Of a stretch of DNA of 64,000 bases, positions 11,472 to 20,881 are shown piece by piece (position 1 is the stretch's first letter; each line of letters opens with the position of its first letter). Both the position numbers and the translations under genes were made by a program. Source of the stretch: Glandiceps talaboti (lineage: Eukaryota; Hemichordata; Enteropneusta; Spengelidae). The stretch is from contig NC_135556.1 of the NCBI RefSeq assembly GCF_964340395.1, positions 859,001-923,000 of the forward strand, in the 5' to 3' direction. The notes beneath the pieces are model-generated. The model worked only from the letters and a program-made list of their open reading frames with translations. It was not told where the DNA came from and did no database searches.

Positions 11472-11578
11472 TGTTAATCAATGATATTTTATGGCTATTT
11501 ATTGCATTAATTATCATATACTATTTCTATAAAATAAAATATATTTTATATTATATAGCAAAATGGAACAGACGTTGA
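11471..11578 (+). CDS. 35-residue single-pass membrane micro-protein
   Basis: The ATG (11,471) overlaps the ATPase stop as TAATG, and the stop (11,576-11,578) lies just inside the next gene. The peptide is a single hydrophobic helix (ILWLFIALIIIYYFYK) followed by a basic tail (KWNRR). Overlap on both sides and intactness suggest a real small virion membrane protein, as seen in other small DNA viruses, but at this length and AT content chance is a serious alternative. Confidence 0.4.
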   Translation: MLINDILWLFIALIIIYYFYKIKYILYYIAKWNRR

Positions 11579-12192
11579 CAGATATTTTACAACCAGTTGA
11601 ACCAACACCAGCCTCAACAACACCAGAACAGGTGTCTCCAATAATTAAGTACAGAGAAAGATTACTTTGTATCATTGCTGCTGGACAATCAAAAGCTTTC
11701 TTGGGGAAAAATTTCACTCTCGAATATATTGAAAAAGCAAACGATAAAGAAATTGAAAAGTATTATAAAATATATGAAAGCACTTACAGTTCTCTCGTAA
11801 GTGACAATATTGTAAATGGAGTTTTATTTGGGTTTAGTAAATTAGTAGGACTTGTGCTTCCAGTGCATGATGTGAATAAATTAAGTGATGACTTGAAGAA
11901 CAATTTTCTTGTTATGAATCAATTCAAACAACTTACTGGAAAGTTAGCATACAGTTATGGTCCTCTTTTAGCATTGACAAGTGGTGGTCTCACTATTTTA
12001 AATAACATTAACTTTTCAACACATACTTGTCCTAAGCAAAATGACTTAAATGAATTTAATAAAGTTGAAAAGAGTGACTTAAGACAACATGAACAAGAAC
12101 TTGTTCAAGAACTTGTTCTAGAACTTGATCAAGATCTTGAAAACAACTTGGAACTTGACTTAGTTGAAAAGAGTTTCAAAAAATTAAAGTAA
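11563..12192 (+). CDS. Conserved Polinton protein, 209 residues, intact
   Basis: An intact ORF behind a TATATTATATAGCAAAATG start region. Pro/Thr-rich N-terminus (residues 10-27), then a conserved core (YRERLLCIIAAGQSKAFLGK, EIEKYYKIYESTY, SDNIVNGVLFGFSKL, LPVHDVNKLSDDL, LTGKLAYSYGPLLAL), then an acidic Glu/Leu-rich repeat tail (QELVQELVLELDQDLENNLELD). I recall the core as a recurrent Polinton gene without known function. The tail is made of a decaying short tandem duplication in the DNA (12,080-12,160). It is one of the few long genes here that still reads through. Confidence 0.65.
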   Translation: MEQTLTDILQPVEPTPASTTPEQVSPIIKYRERLLCIIAAGQSKAFLGKNFTLEYIEKANDKEIEKYYKIYESTYSSLVSDNIVNGVLFGFSKLVGLVLPVHDVNKLSDDLKNNFLVMNQFKQLTGKLAYSYGPLLALTSGGLTILNNINFSTHTCPKQNDLNEFNKVEKSDLRQHEQELVQELVLELDQDLENNLELDLVEKSFKKLK

Positions 12193-12232
12193 AAACATTA
12201 AAAATATTTTGTATTATATATATGTGTAAAAA

Positions 12233-12667
12233 ATGAGTGATACAGAACAGACTCAAGCAGAGAATGTGACTATAAAAAGGAAAACTAAAAGTCCAGGTAG
12301 AGTTGCATGGGGTAAAAAATTAGCAATAATATCAGCTGAAACAAAAAAACGAAAAAAATTAAAATCGATGGAGTTAAAAGAACCGATAGAGACAAAGGAG
12401 TCGATAGAGTCAATGGAGCCAATAAAGGTGACTGAGTTTTCACCATAGTCGGATAATAAAAGCTCACAATTTAATAATACTATGACTTTATTAACTCTTG
12501 GTTCACTAGTAGTTGGGGTAGCTGGTTTATATTATAAAAGAGGGTGCATCAGCTTTTATGCATGCGCACAGTTTTTACAATCAGGCATAAATGACAAAGT
12601 AACTAAACAATTAGCGACACCACAACCGGATAATAATAAAAATAATGCTCTGTTTGAAATGGAATAA
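12233..12667 (+). pseudogene. Basic N-terminal domain plus membrane helix, split by an in-frame amber stop
   Basis: From ATG 12,233 a Lys-rich part (KRKTKSPGRVAWGKKLA, then KKRKKLK) and a repetitive Glu/Lys/Ser/Met stretch run to TAG at 12,446-12,448. The same frame continues past the TAG with no shift, through SDNKSSQFNNT, into a hydrophobic segment (LLTLGSLVVGVAGLYY) and a polar C-terminus ending at 12,667. Basic-plus-single-helix small proteins of this plan are common in Polintons. The simplest reading is one ~144-codon gene with a nonsense mutation; two separate small genes is the alternative, because an ATG lies at 12,482. Confidence 0.5.
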
Positions 12668-12704
12668 TTATTTTTTTAAATTATATATATTATATATATA
12701 CACA

Positions 12705-12944
12705 ATGACAGACTATACTAAACTGATCGTGAATGGTCTTTATGATGGTGCAGTTATATCTGCTTTAACAATAGCTAATAGTTTAATACTTGATAAAACT
12801 ATGAAAATGGCTCCAGACAGTCATAAAACAAGTGTTTCAGTCAAGAAGTTTGCTTATCTTGCAATAGCTATAAGTGCAGCAGTATTGGAGAAAGATATGT
12901 TAGAACAAAGAAATATGTTACTAGTTGATCCTTATAAAGGATAA
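12705..12944 (+). CDS. 79-residue small hydrophobic Polinton protein
   Basis: The ATG directly follows TATATATATACACA, the box seen before other genes here. Two amphipathic to hydrophobic segments (GLYDGAVISALTIANSLIL and FAYLAIAISAAVLE) flank a polar loop; the C-terminus reads MLLVDPYKG. An upstream in-frame ATG (12,645) would read through the box and is less likely. Intact. Probably a small membrane-associated virion protein; function unknown. Confidence 0.5.
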   Translation: MTDYTKLIVNGLYDGAVISALTIANSLILDKTMKMAPDSHKTSVSVKKFAYLAIAISAAVLEKDMLEQRNMLLVDPYKG

Positions 12945-12989
12945 TTTAAAAGAATAATTTATATATATCTAAATATATACACATACATA

Positions 12990-13415
12990 ATGCGGCAATT
13001 GCGATGATGATTGGTGGTGCAGTTTTAAATGCAACTGCCTTTGTTGGAACTGGTTATTTAGGTAAGACACTTACAGGTGATTCAAAACAAGAACATGGAA
13101 AAGAATTGAAGAGACATGATTTAGCTTTGGAAAATTTCAATAAAGATCGTGAAGTATAGCTAGAACACAGACAAAAAGTAATGGATTTTATAGCAAAAAC
13201 AAAAAAATTTAGATGTCCATGCGAGACAAAATCTGGTTCTGACTGACCAAAATTTAAATCTATATCAAGAATATCATCCTCAGACTGAACGTCTTAAAAA
13301 TGAACCTCGGTTCAGCGAGTATTATCAACCGTTGGAAAACATGAAATTATATCAATATATTTATTTAGCTGGTGGTTGAATATTATTAGTTTATTTAACA
13401 AAAAAATATATTTAA
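12990..13415 (+). pseudogene. Polinton small coiled-coil/membrane protein, broken
   Basis: ATG 12,990 runs into TGA at 13,005, while an overlapping frame from 13,004 gives GGAVLNATAFVGTGYLGKTL and a charged helix (KELKRHDLALENFNKDREV) up to TAG near 13,157, then LEHRQKVMDFIAK. After a frameshift the frame NEPRFSEYYQPLE (about 13,299) leads to a hydrophobic end (YIYLAGG, TGA, ILLVYLTKKYI). The pattern NALAF...(R)KRHDLA...EPQLSDYY...membrane helix is, from memory, a very common Polinton gene. At least one early frameshift, two stops and one later shift are present. Confidence 0.6.
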
Positions 13416-13427
13416 ATCTAAAATAAA

Positions 13428-13691
13428 ATGGAAGTATGTAAATTATGTAAACAAAAATATGCATCCCACTATTGTATAAATATTTGCGGTACACTCTTTG
13501 GAAAATCCCATTGTTCTGATTGTTGTGATTCAATGACAAAAATGAACTGGTATGATATTATTCATTGTAATATATGTAGAAGATTCCATATACCTTGTGA
13601 CTATATTTGTAAAAACATTTGTGGTAACATCTATGGAAGATTCCACTGTTTTAACTGCTGTATTATTAACAAGTCACTGAGAATGACATAG
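13428..13691 (+). CDS. Cysteine-rich 87-residue ORF at the right end of the Polinton block
   Basis: Intact ORF with about 18 cysteines: CKLCKQKYASHYC, ICGTLFGKSHCSDCC, HCNICRRFHIPCDYIC, ICGNIYGRFHCFNCC. Two halves are similar (ICGTLFGKSHCSDCC against ICGNIYGRFHCFNCC), so it arose by internal duplication. Free of N-terminal signal. The Cys/His spacing suggests a zinc-binding fold of RING or treble-clef type, but no standard domain can be assigned. AT-rich like the Polinton genes and 12 bp from the preceding one, so I count it as Polinton. Confidence 0.5.
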   Translation: MEVCKLCKQKYASHYCINICGTLFGKSHCSDCCDSMTKMNWYDIIHCNICRRFHIPCDYICKNICGNIYGRFHCFNCCIINKSLRMT

Positions 13692-14599
13692 TCCCCGCTA
13701 TAATTGGGTTTTAAGGAATTATCACTACTCTGATCACGCAACAACATTTGTGAACCTAAAACAAACAGACTTAGGTATGTTGTGTGTGCTTGTTGGACAT
13801 GGAATATGCCTCCAACAATAAAGGATTGGTTGGGTATGGGGGATCATATCACGATGAAAATGGAGTCTGAGTTATGGCTTTGGACATGGAAAATTCACAA
13901 ACAAAATGGCTGCCAGGTAGCCATATTGGATTGTATCACGACGAAAATGGATATTCACATGTATGTCATAGAACACTGTCCTAATACCAACTTTAAATGA
14001 GATCTGTTTAAGCATGTCTGAGTTATGGCTTTGGACATGGAAAATTCACAAACAAAATGGCTGCCGGGCAGCCATATTGGATCGTATCACGACGAAAATG
14101 GATATGCACATGTATGTCATAGAACACTGTCCTAATACCAACTTTGAATGAGATCTGTTCAAGCATGTCTGAGTTATGGCTTTGGACATGGAAAATTCAC
14201 AAACAAAATGGCTGCCAGGCAGCCATATTGGATCGTATCACAATGAAAATGGATATACACATGCATGTCATAGAACACTGTCCTAATACCAACTTTGAAT
14301 GAGATCTGTTAAAGCATGTCTGAGTTATGGCTTTAGACAGGGAAAATTCGCAAACAAAATGGTTGCTAGGCGGCCATATTGGATCGTATCATAAAACAAA
14401 TTGATGTGCATATGTATGCCATAGCATGTTGCCCCTGTACCAAGTTTGAAAAAAATCGGTCCAGGCATCTCCAAGAAACAGCTGCTCAAGAAACAGCTGC
14501 GGACGGACGGACGGACGGACAGACGGAACCCAATCCATAAGTCCCCGTTCCGGACTTCGTCCACAGGGACTAAAAAGATTTTTAAGAGGTATAATCTCA
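13692..14599. repeat. 151-bp tandem array and GGAC microsatellite tail
   Basis: The phrase GTCTGAGTTATGGCTTTGGA begins at 13,865, 14,016 and 14,167, and with one or two changes at 14,318: a period of exactly 151 bp, four units, plus a partial unit before. After the last unit comes CAAGAAACAGCTG twice, a (GGAC)n run at 14,503-14,525 and a GC-richer end (CCCGTTCCGGACTTCGTCC, then ACAGGGACT). The block opens with AGTCCCCGC (13,691) and ends near AGGGACT (14,573), a weak inverted pair, so it may be a non-autonomous element carrying internal tandem repeats. No coding sequence. Confidence 0.7.
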
Positions 14600-14935
14600 A
14601 TTATTATGTTTTATCAACTGTTTTATCAACAAGACCACACCCATAGTAACAGCCAAATAATCATGTATATTGCAAAGATGCACACCAGCCACTGTCCCAG
14701 AGACCTCCAGGCAATGCTACCAAATATGTACACAACTCGCAGAACTACTCGCGCCAGCACATCTATGCCTGATCATGCCCTGACTATACCAACGGCAAAA
14801 ACATCTACACTGGATAGAAGTTTCCTTCACTCTGCAATAAGAATGTGGAACAACCTTCCAGATGTAGTCGTAGGAAAAATTAACAGTGATGGTATCCAGT
14901 CTTTCAAATGCCGAGTGCACAAACACTTAATATAG
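14600..14935 (+). pseudogene. C-terminal fragment of a LINE reverse transcriptase ORF
   Basis: The frame ending at TAG 14,933 carries HCPRDLQAMLPNMYTTRRTT, then RSFLHSAIRMWNNLPDVVV and SFKCRVHKHLI. This is the typical tail of CR1/Jockey-like LINE ORF2 proteins (the SFLPxxIRLWNxLP...SFKxxL pattern). Only the last ~90 codons remain; the upstream catalytic domain is absent. Confidence 0.7.
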
Positions 14936-15007
14936 CACCATTGACAGGCAGACTTTAATCCTGTGTAATTCATGTAATCATGCTTCATGTTATCTTTGGC
15001 AAGGTAT

Positions 15008-16103
15008 CAGTGTTCTCCACGAGGGGTTTTTGAGGGGCGCACCGCCCCTCTGTTTTCATGGACCGCCCCTCTGTTTACAGAACCGCCCCTCTGTTTGCGT
15101 TCAGCGCCCCTTTGTTTTGGTGTGAACGTCTTCAAGAGATTCTATTCAATGCCGTTAATGAAGGAAGTAAACAGCGACACTGCGTCTATCATCATTTATG
15201 AACTTATTTATCGCCTTGATTATAACAATGGTAGCCGAAACAAAAACAGTAAATGTAGTACCGTCGTAAAGTAGAAGACGGTACGTTGGTAGTTTCTATG
15301 GCCGGGTATATCAAGCCGGTAATTTCCAAGCCTTCCCGTATACGTAATACAGTACGCATACGATGTACGATGTCACGGCAATTTTCGTATTGTATCGATA
15401 AATACGAACAAAATCCTAAAATTTATACATGTTCTTTAGAAATAACTACTCCGGTACGGTTCCATGGTAAAATTTATGTCCTAAATGATCACGTTTGGAT
15501 GTGAATCGCGATCGTAGTACCACGAGGTAGCTCCGAAGTGGCAGCCATGTTTGTTACTGTACATTTGCACTGAACGTATTCGGTTATTCTTAGCCCAAAT
15601 TCGTCACATTAAAAATGTACGTATTTCCGGCAAATTTGGATGAAAAATCATTTTCCATTCATGAAAATTAAAAGGATATCAAATTTTAGAGAAATAAAGG
15701 AAAATGAATTGTTTTCAATTAATTTTTATGAATGACATGCACATTTACAAGGTGAAACCAACAACTCAAAACTAAGTGATAGCTAGCCTAGAGGTGCATA
15801 CATGTACATCAACAATGCCATGTGTTGTCACTCCTGTGTGTAAAACATGCTTGCCAACATTACTATAACATCGTTTGTGTAACTGTCAACCTCCTTCCTG
15901 AAATTTTTACATTGTGAATTATGTGAAAGGTTTGGAAATTGGTGATTACAATACATTTCAGTACATTTTAGTTTGCTGAATGAATAAAATAGGAGTTTTT
16001 GATTTTGGAAACTTTTTTCACTTCTAATATTATGATCTGGAAATATGCTAATGATATGCAAATTAGGGCGCCCCTGTATTTTTCTAAATTGTGGAGAACC
16101 CTG
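15008..16103. mobile_element. Non-autonomous hAT-type element, copy 1
   Basis: Ends CAGTGTTCTCCAC (15,008) and, inverted, CAGGGTTCTCCAC (16,103): 12 of 13 match, with the CAGnG start usual for hAT. It is flanked by the direct repeat AGGTAT (15,002-15,007 and 16,104-16,109). A subterminal cluster of CGCCCCTCTGTTT units (15,035-15,115) follows the left end. A diverged second copy lies at 34,824-35,881. No transposase ORF of any length. hAT duplications are usually 8 bp; here 6 bp is visible. Confidence 0.85.
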
Positions 16104-16109
16104 AGGTAT

Positions 16110-16640
16110 GATACACTTGGTGAGGGGTGGAATGCATGACTGGTGATTCAAGAGATGTAGGCAATTCACCTGGCTTACTAGAGCACTTGTGATTTATGAG
16201 CTGGCTGGACCTGTTCCTTAAACTGCCAAAAAACAGTGCAGTAAGACCTGGTGCTGTAATTCTCTAGTAGGGTCTTGTTCTTTTATTGGTCACTTGGGTT
16301 TCCAGTAGAGCATTTTGCCTCCTCTGTAGAACGTATGGATATTTGTACACTTGTATGTCTCATGTATTTTTGATTCCTTTTTATACTTTACTTTTGTCCC
16401 TCGGACAGGACGTAAAATAGAGGTCCCGTGTATTGGAGTGCAATACCCAATGCACGTTAAAGTACAATGTACACCTTTCGTAAAGTGTTGCCGTCTTACA
16501 TTTTTATTATTTTTTTTTTTTTTGTTATTCTGAGCAGCAGCGAACCAATTTGCTTGGCCAATTAGGAGATCTCTTTGTCATTTATTCCTGAAGTGGCTAT
16601 TGTTCGCAATTGCACTACATATACAAAAAAGAAAAAAAGA
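16110..16640. other. Unassigned non-coding sequence
   Basis: Contains a T-rich tract (about 16,502-16,522) and an A/G-rich stretch (16,624-16,655). I see no gene, inverted repeat or recognisable domain. Confidence 0.6.
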
Positions 16641-17215
16641 AAAAAGAAAAAGATAACAGGAATTGGAAGACAAATGAATAAACATTCAAAAAATGTATGC
16701 AAACGTGCCTAGCAACAAGACCACGCCAATAGCAACAGCCAAATGAACACATATATTGTGAAGATAACAATGGGGATTAATAGACAATTGAATAAACATT
16801 CAAAAATTTTATGTAAATTTGCCTAGCAACAAGCCCACGCCCATAGCAACAGCCAAATAATCACGTATATTGCAAAGATAACAGGAATTGAAAGACAAAT
16901 GAATAAACATTCCCAAAATGTATGCAAATGTACCTAGCAACAAGACCATGCCCACAGCAACAGGCAAATGATCATATATTGCAAAGATAAGGGGATTACT
17001 AGACAAATGAATAAACATTAAAAATGTATGCAAATGTGCCTAACAACAAGACCACGCCCATAGCAACAGCCAAATGATCGCATATATCGCAAAGATAGCA
17101 ACATGGTTGGATAGGCAACTGGATAGTCATTCAGCAAATGAACACCTATTCTTAACATGGACTAGCATATGGATAAACATTTTTAAGAACTGTACAGTTG
17201 TGCTACGCCATTGGC
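16640..17215 (+). repeat. Interspersed repeat with 106-114 bp monomers, copy 1
   Basis: The monomer starts near CCTAGCAACAAGACCACGCC and recurs at about 16,709, 16,823, 16,933 and 17,039. After the last monomer comes a unique tail (GGTTGGATAGGCAACTGGAT, then ACAGTTGTGCTAC, CATTGGC) shared with the copies near 50,225-50,640 and 60,018-60,520. Each monomer includes two RFX half-site-like AGCAAC words. No coding potential. Confidence 0.8.
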
Positions 17216-19060
17216 GAAATTTTTGCTTGCTTTATAGACCTGAAAAAAGCCTTTGACTCAATTTAGCATGAAGGTCTTTTCCACAAATTGGTACTGAGCT
17301 CAATGGCAACATAGGACGTTGCTATAAAGTAATCAAAGCTATCTATTCAAATGCAAAAATGGTCTGATCTGCCAATTTATAATACAGAGAGGTATTAGAC
17401 AAGGGGATATAAAAAGACAAATTGATATGTCAAACAATGACCCACCAGCTCTTCTAACTAGCAGGCTGTCTTGCTTACTATATGCTGACGATTTAATGTT
17501 ACTATCAAATTCTGGTCTACAAAATGCCCTCAACGCAGTCAAAATCTGTGAAAGATGGCACCTAGATATAAATATTGCCAAATCGAAGATAATGATTTTC
17601 AATAAGTCAGGGAAATGTTTAAAGAAATTTAAATTTTACATAAACAATCAAGTACTAGACTGTTTTCCCTCCTACATGTACCTTGGAATAAAACTGAACA
17701 CTTTAGGGAAACTACACAGGGCACAAGATGACCTAAGATATAGAGCACTGAAGGCACTGTTTAAACTAAAACAAGACCTGTTTTTAGAAACAACTATCCC
17801 CATCAAATTATATCTTAAATTATTTGATGCAGTGGTGAAGCCCATTCTGCTACACTGTAGTGAGGTTTGGACACATGAAAAATAAACCAGTCAAAACTTA
17901 ATGAAATTTTCAACTCCCATGGAAAAACTATACATAAAGTTCTGCAAATTCCTTCTAAATGTAAACTGTAAAGCATCCAATACAGCTTGCCTTATTGCAT
18001 GGAACTAGGTCGCTACCCCCTCCTAGTATCTGACCTGACACAAATGTTCAAATATTGGCTAAAGATCTCACAGAAAGCAGAAACTACCCTAACTAAGGAA
18101 GCTTACCCTCTGAGCAAAAATTTGGAGTTCAGTGGAATACAATCATTGGCCACAGGAATGAAGCAAATATTAAAACTTTTGAGTATGGACTCACACCACC
18201 AAAAAGATCTCTGGTATGGATAAGGTATGGACAGCTGAACCAAACCACTCACTCCAACAGTGAAAACCTAATTGCTAGATTTAAAGAAAAGTTGAAGTTG
18301 CTTCTCCACAAAAATATAATGGACACAATGAAGGTGACAAGGACAAGCAACATAAAAATAAACTATGTACATATAGACAAATTAAAACAGATATGAACTT
18401 TGAAAACTATTTAGAAGACATTAAAAACCCACAATACAGATCAGCAATGACAAAACTTAGAATTAGTGCACATATTTTACATATAGAAACTGGAAGATAC
18501 ACAAACACCACCTTACATGTATCAAGCAGGACATGTCCTGTATGTAAACAAGGTGAAATAGAAGACGAGGAGCATTTTCTATTACGCTGTACAGGATATC
18601 AAAATGAAAGGAAAGAACTCTTTAACAAATTAAATATATGTTCTAGTACAAGCACGGATAATGAGAATCCCATAAATATTCTTAAAGTAAAAGACAAAAA
18701 TACATTAGTTGAAATAAGCAAATTTATTCAACATGGATTCAAAATTCGAGAACATCATTTGAACAAAAATATACCAACTGCCTCGTGATGTACACTCAAC
18801 AAATACATTTATTACCTTTCAGGCCCTCTAATTACATCTGGCCTCAGAGGCTCATCATAATCTGTATAACCAATATGCTGTGTTGATTTTCACATTGTGA
18901 AACTACTTTTTTTTTGGTCAATACAAGTTTCTTCTTTATATTTTATTTTATTGTATTGTACTGATATCTGGTAACATAGATATTGTTGAAATAAAGTTAT
19001 TATTATTATTATCAATTATTATTATTATTATTATTATTATTACATTGTACACAATGTACA
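17216..19060 (+). pseudogene. 5'-truncated LINE with reverse transcriptase and C-terminal zinc knuckle, broken
   Basis: Reverse transcriptase blocks in order: CFIDLKKAFDSI (with an in-frame TAG where the family has Trp), a decayed GVRQGD region near 17,395, then CLLYADDLMLLS with the catalytic YADD, AKSKIMIFNKSGK and YLGIKL in the frame ending at 17,885. Further pieces at 17,987-18,223 and 18,393-18,788 include the end-domain zinc knuckle (CPVCKQGEIEDEEHFLLRC). The 3' end is AAATAAAGTTATTATTATT running into an ATT microsatellite (about 18,995-19,041), as in L2/CR1-like and related LINEs. Joined onto the preceding repeat, so the 5' end is truncated near 17,216. Confidence 0.85.
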
Positions 19061-19098
19061 TAAAAATTCCCACAGAGAGCTCTGCTTTCTGAAAATCT

Positions 19099-19182
19099 GC
19101 CAAATTCAACACATTGATTGGAACCTGGGATGGTAAATCAGCCAAATTCAACACATTGATTGGAACATGGGATGGTTAATAA
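19099..19182. repeat. 42-bp direct repeat, two copies
   Basis: The phrase GCCAAATTCAACACATTGAT starts at 19,099 and 19,141 and continues nearly identically. Otherwise 19,061-19,975 shows no gene; it is the downstream flank of TIMM8. Confidence 0.8.
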
Positions 19183-19975
19183 CTTAATTATAATGTACCG
19201 TACGGATTTGACACAATGAAAAGATGGAAAAATCACAACAAATTTGAAAAATTATCAAGCACTCGATATAGTATTGATAGGAATCAGAATGAGATATATG
19301 GTAATACTTGTACAAAATATCCATTCAAACACTTTTATGCTGGACTTTTATTCTAAGCAAAGAATACACACTGGTATAAACTTTTTAAACATACATGCTT
19401 TCGGTTGGCATGGTGTACAATGTATATGTACAAAATGTAATGTGAAGATCATTCATTATTGACACTGTCATCTTGTAAAACTGAAAAGAGGTACACTTCA
19501 TAAAATTACATCAACATGAAACTTTTCCTGCAAATCTCCAAGGACTGGGTTGTTTTATACATTTTACTATATGTAGCTGTAAAATCATTCACTCAGCATC
19601 ATGTTCAGTTTATCCTCGACTTGATCATGTACATTACATCATGTTCATGATGTTGTAACTTGTAGTTCTGACGGGCTGAACAGTCACTAAGTGGATCTTT
19701 GTAATAAAATGTATTGTAGTGCCCTTCGACAAGTACAAGACTTACAAGTGTCAATATCGTTCATACATTCAGTTTTGTCCATTAAGAAGTCAATATCCGT
19801 ACTGTGTTAATTCTAATACGGTAATACGTATCACAAGTTGAATTACATCTATGGTTGGTGTCAGTATAATTACTCCAAGAGTCCAAGTTTGGTTGTAACT
19901 TGTAGTTTGCACAGCAACAAAATAGGCCAGCATGATCAGGAATTGATGAGTAACGAAATCTGGAAGGCGTATGTG

Positions 19976-20239
19976 TTACTGTCCCATTCCCTTGGACTGC
20001 ATTCCTTCTAGACGATTTACAATAAAATTTGATGTGTCGATAAACCTTTCCACACAATTCGAAATACAACTTTCTGTCTTTGAGTCTAGCTTACTTCCAA
20101 GCCTTGAGTCTGCAACGCATTTGTCCCAACACTGACCGGTAAGTTGGTGAACTAGGGTTTGGAAACGTTGTCGCTGTGACTCCACATTCAGGAAGTGGGC
20201 GATCTCTGGATCGACGTCTTGGTTCGGTAGTCCGGCCAT
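19976..20239 (-). CDS. TIMM8: Mitochondrial import inner membrane translocase subunit Tim8
   Basis: 87 residues, single open exon, the usual size of small Tim proteins. The twin CX3C motif is complete: Cys37-X3-Cys41 and Cys58-X3-Cys62, separated by 16 residues. The flanks match the Tim8 family: [20 protein letters not shown] before and [20 protein letters not shown] after. Small Tims form hexameric chaperones in the intermembrane space; Tim8 pairs with Tim13 to escort inner membrane precursors such as Tim23, and the cysteines form two disulphides after Mia40-driven import. The gene is head to head with TERF2IP. Whether it corresponds to vertebrate TIMM8A or TIMM8B cannot be decided. A retrocopy is possible in principle but the frame is perfect and a plausible promoter is present. 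Confidence 0.93.
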   Translation of the reverse strand: MAGLPNQDVDPEIAHFLNVESQRQRFQTLVHQLTGQCWDKCVADSRLGSKLDSKTESCISNCVERFIDTSNFIVNRLEGMQSKGMGQ

Positions 20240-20653
20240 TTCAAGGTAAATGATTTATAAAATCTTTCAAATATAAGGTTTTTTTTTTTTTTTAAATGAC
20301 GAAAATTCGATGAACACTCCGGCCCTCGTGTTGGTTTGCCTGCAGGTCACGACCTTTATCCTTCCCCACAATGCATCTCGACAAAAGGACGCATCCATGT
20401 TTTTAAAGGGTCTTTGTCTTACCGTCAAAAACATCATCTGATCGTTCAGTATTTTTAGATTCTCAATGGAACATCTCTAAAATATGCAAACGTAATAACT
20501 AAATTTGACCCTTATTTTCCCTTTTCATTGACATTTTCATAATGTAAAATGTTCTAAAAGTAGTAATTATTAGTTGTAGCAACACACCCGCATTAGTATG
20601 GTAACACCTTTTGAAAATTCAACTTCCGGCACAATACAAAAGTACCCGGGAAA
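20240..20653. promoter_or_regulatory. Bidirectional promoter between TIMM8 and TERF2IP
   Basis: 414 bp between two divergent start codons. At 20,363-20,380 lies TCCCCACAATGCATCTCG, which fits the ZNF143/Staf consensus at about 16 of 18 positions; such sites are typical of bidirectional housekeeping promoters for nuclear-encoded mitochondrial proteins. No TATA box near either gene. A poly-T run (20,279-20,293) lies in the TIMM8 leader side. Confidence 0.65.
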
Positions 20654-20800
20654 ATGGCGTCATCGTCACCAGAAACATTTCCTGAAAAGTCAGAAACTTT
20701 CACTCACTCGTCGACCCTGTTTACAGCGGAAGATGGTCGACCGATGAAGTTTTACATGCGACCATGTAATGTGCGATGGAAGTTACAACCGATAGTTAAG
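20654..20800 (+). CDS. TERF2IP: TERF2IP (RAP1) exon 1, start of BRCT domain
   Basis: ATG in AAAATGG context; 49 codons ending in phase 0 at AAG|GTGGGA. The segment FTHSSTLFTAEDGRPMKFYM matches the N-terminus of vertebrate TERF2IP, where THSSTLF...F(Y)VRP opens the BRCT domain. RAP1 is the conserved shelterin subunit that binds TRF2 and also acts in NF-kB signalling in vertebrates. Exon 2 begins with HGGG, exactly the residues expected next. The rest of the gene (Myb domain, RCT domain) lies beyond the window. Assignment rests on this block plus exons 2 and 3 joining in phase. Confidence 0.9.
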
Positions 20801-20881
20801 GTGGGAACATAAAGTATACAAGAGATTGTCTCTTGTTTGTCAAACCGGTTTTAAACATTTTGATCCACAGGCACTCGAATC

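Larger units (their letters stand above)
1..13691. mobile_element. Degenerate Polinton/Maverick element, left end outside the window
   Basis: This block holds the Polinton gene set: protein-primed polymerase B, DD35E integrase with chromodomain, major capsid protein, FtsK/HerA-type packaging ATPase, and small membrane and zinc-binding ORFs. Polintons are self-synthesising virus-like DNA elements of about 15-20 kb with inverted terminal repeats and 6-bp target duplications. Layout: a capsid gene and polymerase converge at 229/231; polymerase and zinc-finger genes are on minus; everything from 4,428 to 13,691 is on plus. The element enters from the left edge. No terminal inverted repeat is seen on the right, so 13,691 (end of the last AT-rich ORF) is only a working boundary. 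Frameshifts and stops in most long genes show it is no longer active. Confidence 0.93.

Noticed and set aside
13691-14574. AGTCCCCGC...AGGGACT as Polinton terminal inverted repeat
   Set aside because: Match is only about 7 of 9, no target duplication, and Polinton ends are usually long.
14987-15504. Two plus-strand ORFs of 95 and 72 residues
   Set aside because: They lie in the hAT copy 1; the parallel region of copy 2 breaks the frame and no domain is visible.
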